Notes under the pieces: generated by a model
Databases searched by the model: none
Told to the model about the DNA's origin: nothing
The model's input: the letters and a program-made list of their open reading frames with translations, nothing else
NCBI GenBank assembly: GCA_023396555.1
Contig: JAEWWC010000100.1
Location: 1 to 64,000, forward strand
Origin: Bacillota bacterium
GTDB taxonomy: Bacteria > Bacillota > Clostridia > Christensenellales > SZUA-584
DNA: 64,000 nt
Direction: 5' to 3'
Shown here: in pieces, positions 63,297 through 64,000 of the stretch
How the letters are laid out: every line of letters begins with the position of its first letter
How positions within the stretch are numbered: position 1 is the first letter of the stretch
Made by a program: the position numbers and the translations under genes

Positions 63297-63625
63297 CTAG
63301 CTACCGTCTCTTGATTTATGGTCAAAGGTATGAGGGTAAACAGGTCGGACAAAATGCTTGAGTACTGCTTTATCAAGCGGTATTTCGCCGCTTTTATCCA
63401 ATGAAGGTTGTATGTTTTGAAGAGTTCCAACGATCACACAGAGATAATATGCATCAGATCCAACTCGGATATAAGTTATATCTCTGGGATTGTTCTTTTC
63501 CTTCTTGTAGCCATAGGGTGCTCTTGTCGCCATGCGCTCGCCTCGTTCCACCTTGGATTTCACGACGGCTCGGATTTTCCGGCTAATATCTTTGGCATAG
63601 AAATCGTTGAACAAGTTCTTGAATT
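63297..63625 (-). pseudogene. Remnant of a large serine recombinase
   Basis: The minus strand reads NLFNDFYAKDISRKIRAVVK followed by SKVERGERMATRAPYGYKK. This is the junction between the catalytic domain and the recombinase domain of large serine recombinases. Sequence on both sides is missing or unrelated (the C-terminal 40 residues, from LDKSGEIPLDKAVLKHF, do not fit). The catalytic Ser is not present. It is a fragment of a lost transposon or phage. Confidence 0.75.
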
Positions 63626-63639
63626 AAGTAAAATTATTG

Positions 63640-63947
63640 TCTCCGTTTTATGGTGGAGCTATAGCTAAAGATTTATTTGACCACCTTGGAGATAATGATA
63701 TCCAAGAAATAGTCCCTTCTATGGAGGAAAAAAATTCGCCAACAAAAGCACAGGAAAGGAGGAATTATTAAAAGAAGCCCGGATAATAAGGACGAACGGA
63801 TATTTAATTAGCTTTGAGGAGGTGGATATAGGCGTCCTGACAATTGGCGCTCCCATATTTAACTTTAAGGGTGAAGCAATCGGCGGAATGGCAACAGATT
63901 TAAAAAAATCCAACATTCCTTTTCAACATAAGTTGCTTTCCCTTTAA
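63640..63947 (+). pseudogene. C-terminal remnant of an IclR-family regulator
   Basis: Two frames separated at a run of seven A (63728-63734) give the effector-binding domain of an IclR regulator. The first is YGGAIAKDLFDHLGDNDIQE. After the shift come KEELLKEARIIRTNGYLISF, EEVDIGVLTIGAPIFNFKG and EAIGGMATDLKKSNIP to TAA 63945-63947. The helix-turn-helix and the first half of the ligand domain are missing. It is a relic next to the recombinase fragment. Confidence 0.7.
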
Positions 63948-64000
63948 TGAAACTACAAAAAAATAATCTTACCTTTCTCAAAAATAATTGCATTGTTAGG

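Overview
The window reads as the chromosome of an endospore-lineage Bacillota, class Clostridia. This rests on a BofA-family protein, a RicT/YaaT (PSP1) protein in an operon with tmk and holB, strong AGGAGG ribosome-binding sites, consensus sigma-A promoters, and several RbsA-type sugar ABC transporters. No species can be named from sequence alone. Base composition is moderate to GC-rich in the housekeeping part (about 21-42 kb) and clearly more AT-rich in the accessory parts (42-47 kb and 55-64 kb).

Layout. (1) 0-7.3 kb: a sugar-import and catabolism operon with one ABC ATPase, two permeases, an SDR dehydrogenase, a rhamnulokinase-like FGGY kinase and a TIM-barrel isomerase-like protein, followed by a decayed ABC-ATPase fragment. 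(2) 7.7-11.0 kb: a YesM/YesN-type two-component system on the minus strand, divergent from (3) 11.3-20.5 kb: a pentose/pentitol operon with xylulokinase, a zinc alcohol dehydrogenase, a lipoprotein binding protein, an ABC ATPase, a permease, a frameshifted glycerol-dehydrogenase-like gene and a two-subunit transketolase. The likely logic is import, oxidation, phosphorylation to xylulose 5-phosphate, then entry into the pentose phosphate pathway. (4) 20.7-21.4 kb: a tyrosine-integrase remnant next to tRNA-Gly(CCC). (5) 21.4-42.1 kb: mostly housekeeping genes (mtlD, ferredoxin, ricT-holB-tmk-HAD-decarboxylase, a NUDIX protein, mnmA, DUF3842, fba, a BofA-like gene, feoA, secG, rnr, smpB, ssrA) plus several uncharacterised membrane proteins and lipoproteins.

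(6) 42.1-56.1 kb: a probable genomic island inserted at the 3' end of ssrA. A 13-bp copy of the ssrA 3' end recurs at 56,088-56,100 and is followed at once by a rho-independent terminator that looks like the displaced original ssrA terminator. The island carries an AT-rich DNA-defence remnant: an intact SNF2-type helicase, an intact DUF4391 protein, only the C-terminal tail of a type III Mod methylase, and no Res subunit. It also carries an L-arabinose import and isomerisation locus: an orphan ABC ATPase and DeoR regulator divergent from a ChvE-like binding protein, a GguA-like ATPase, a GguB-like permease and araA.

(7) 56.1-64 kb: a decayed, AT-rich region with gene fragments, a TetR regulator with a clear operator, a 1,815-residue LPXTG-anchored protein made of 14 Calx-beta repeats, and fragments of a serine recombinase and an IclR regulator. 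No complete CRISPR array, insertion sequence or rRNA was seen. The points most worth following up are the ssrA island with its broken defence module, the feoA locus that lacks feoB but keeps three similar operators, and the Calx-beta surface protein.
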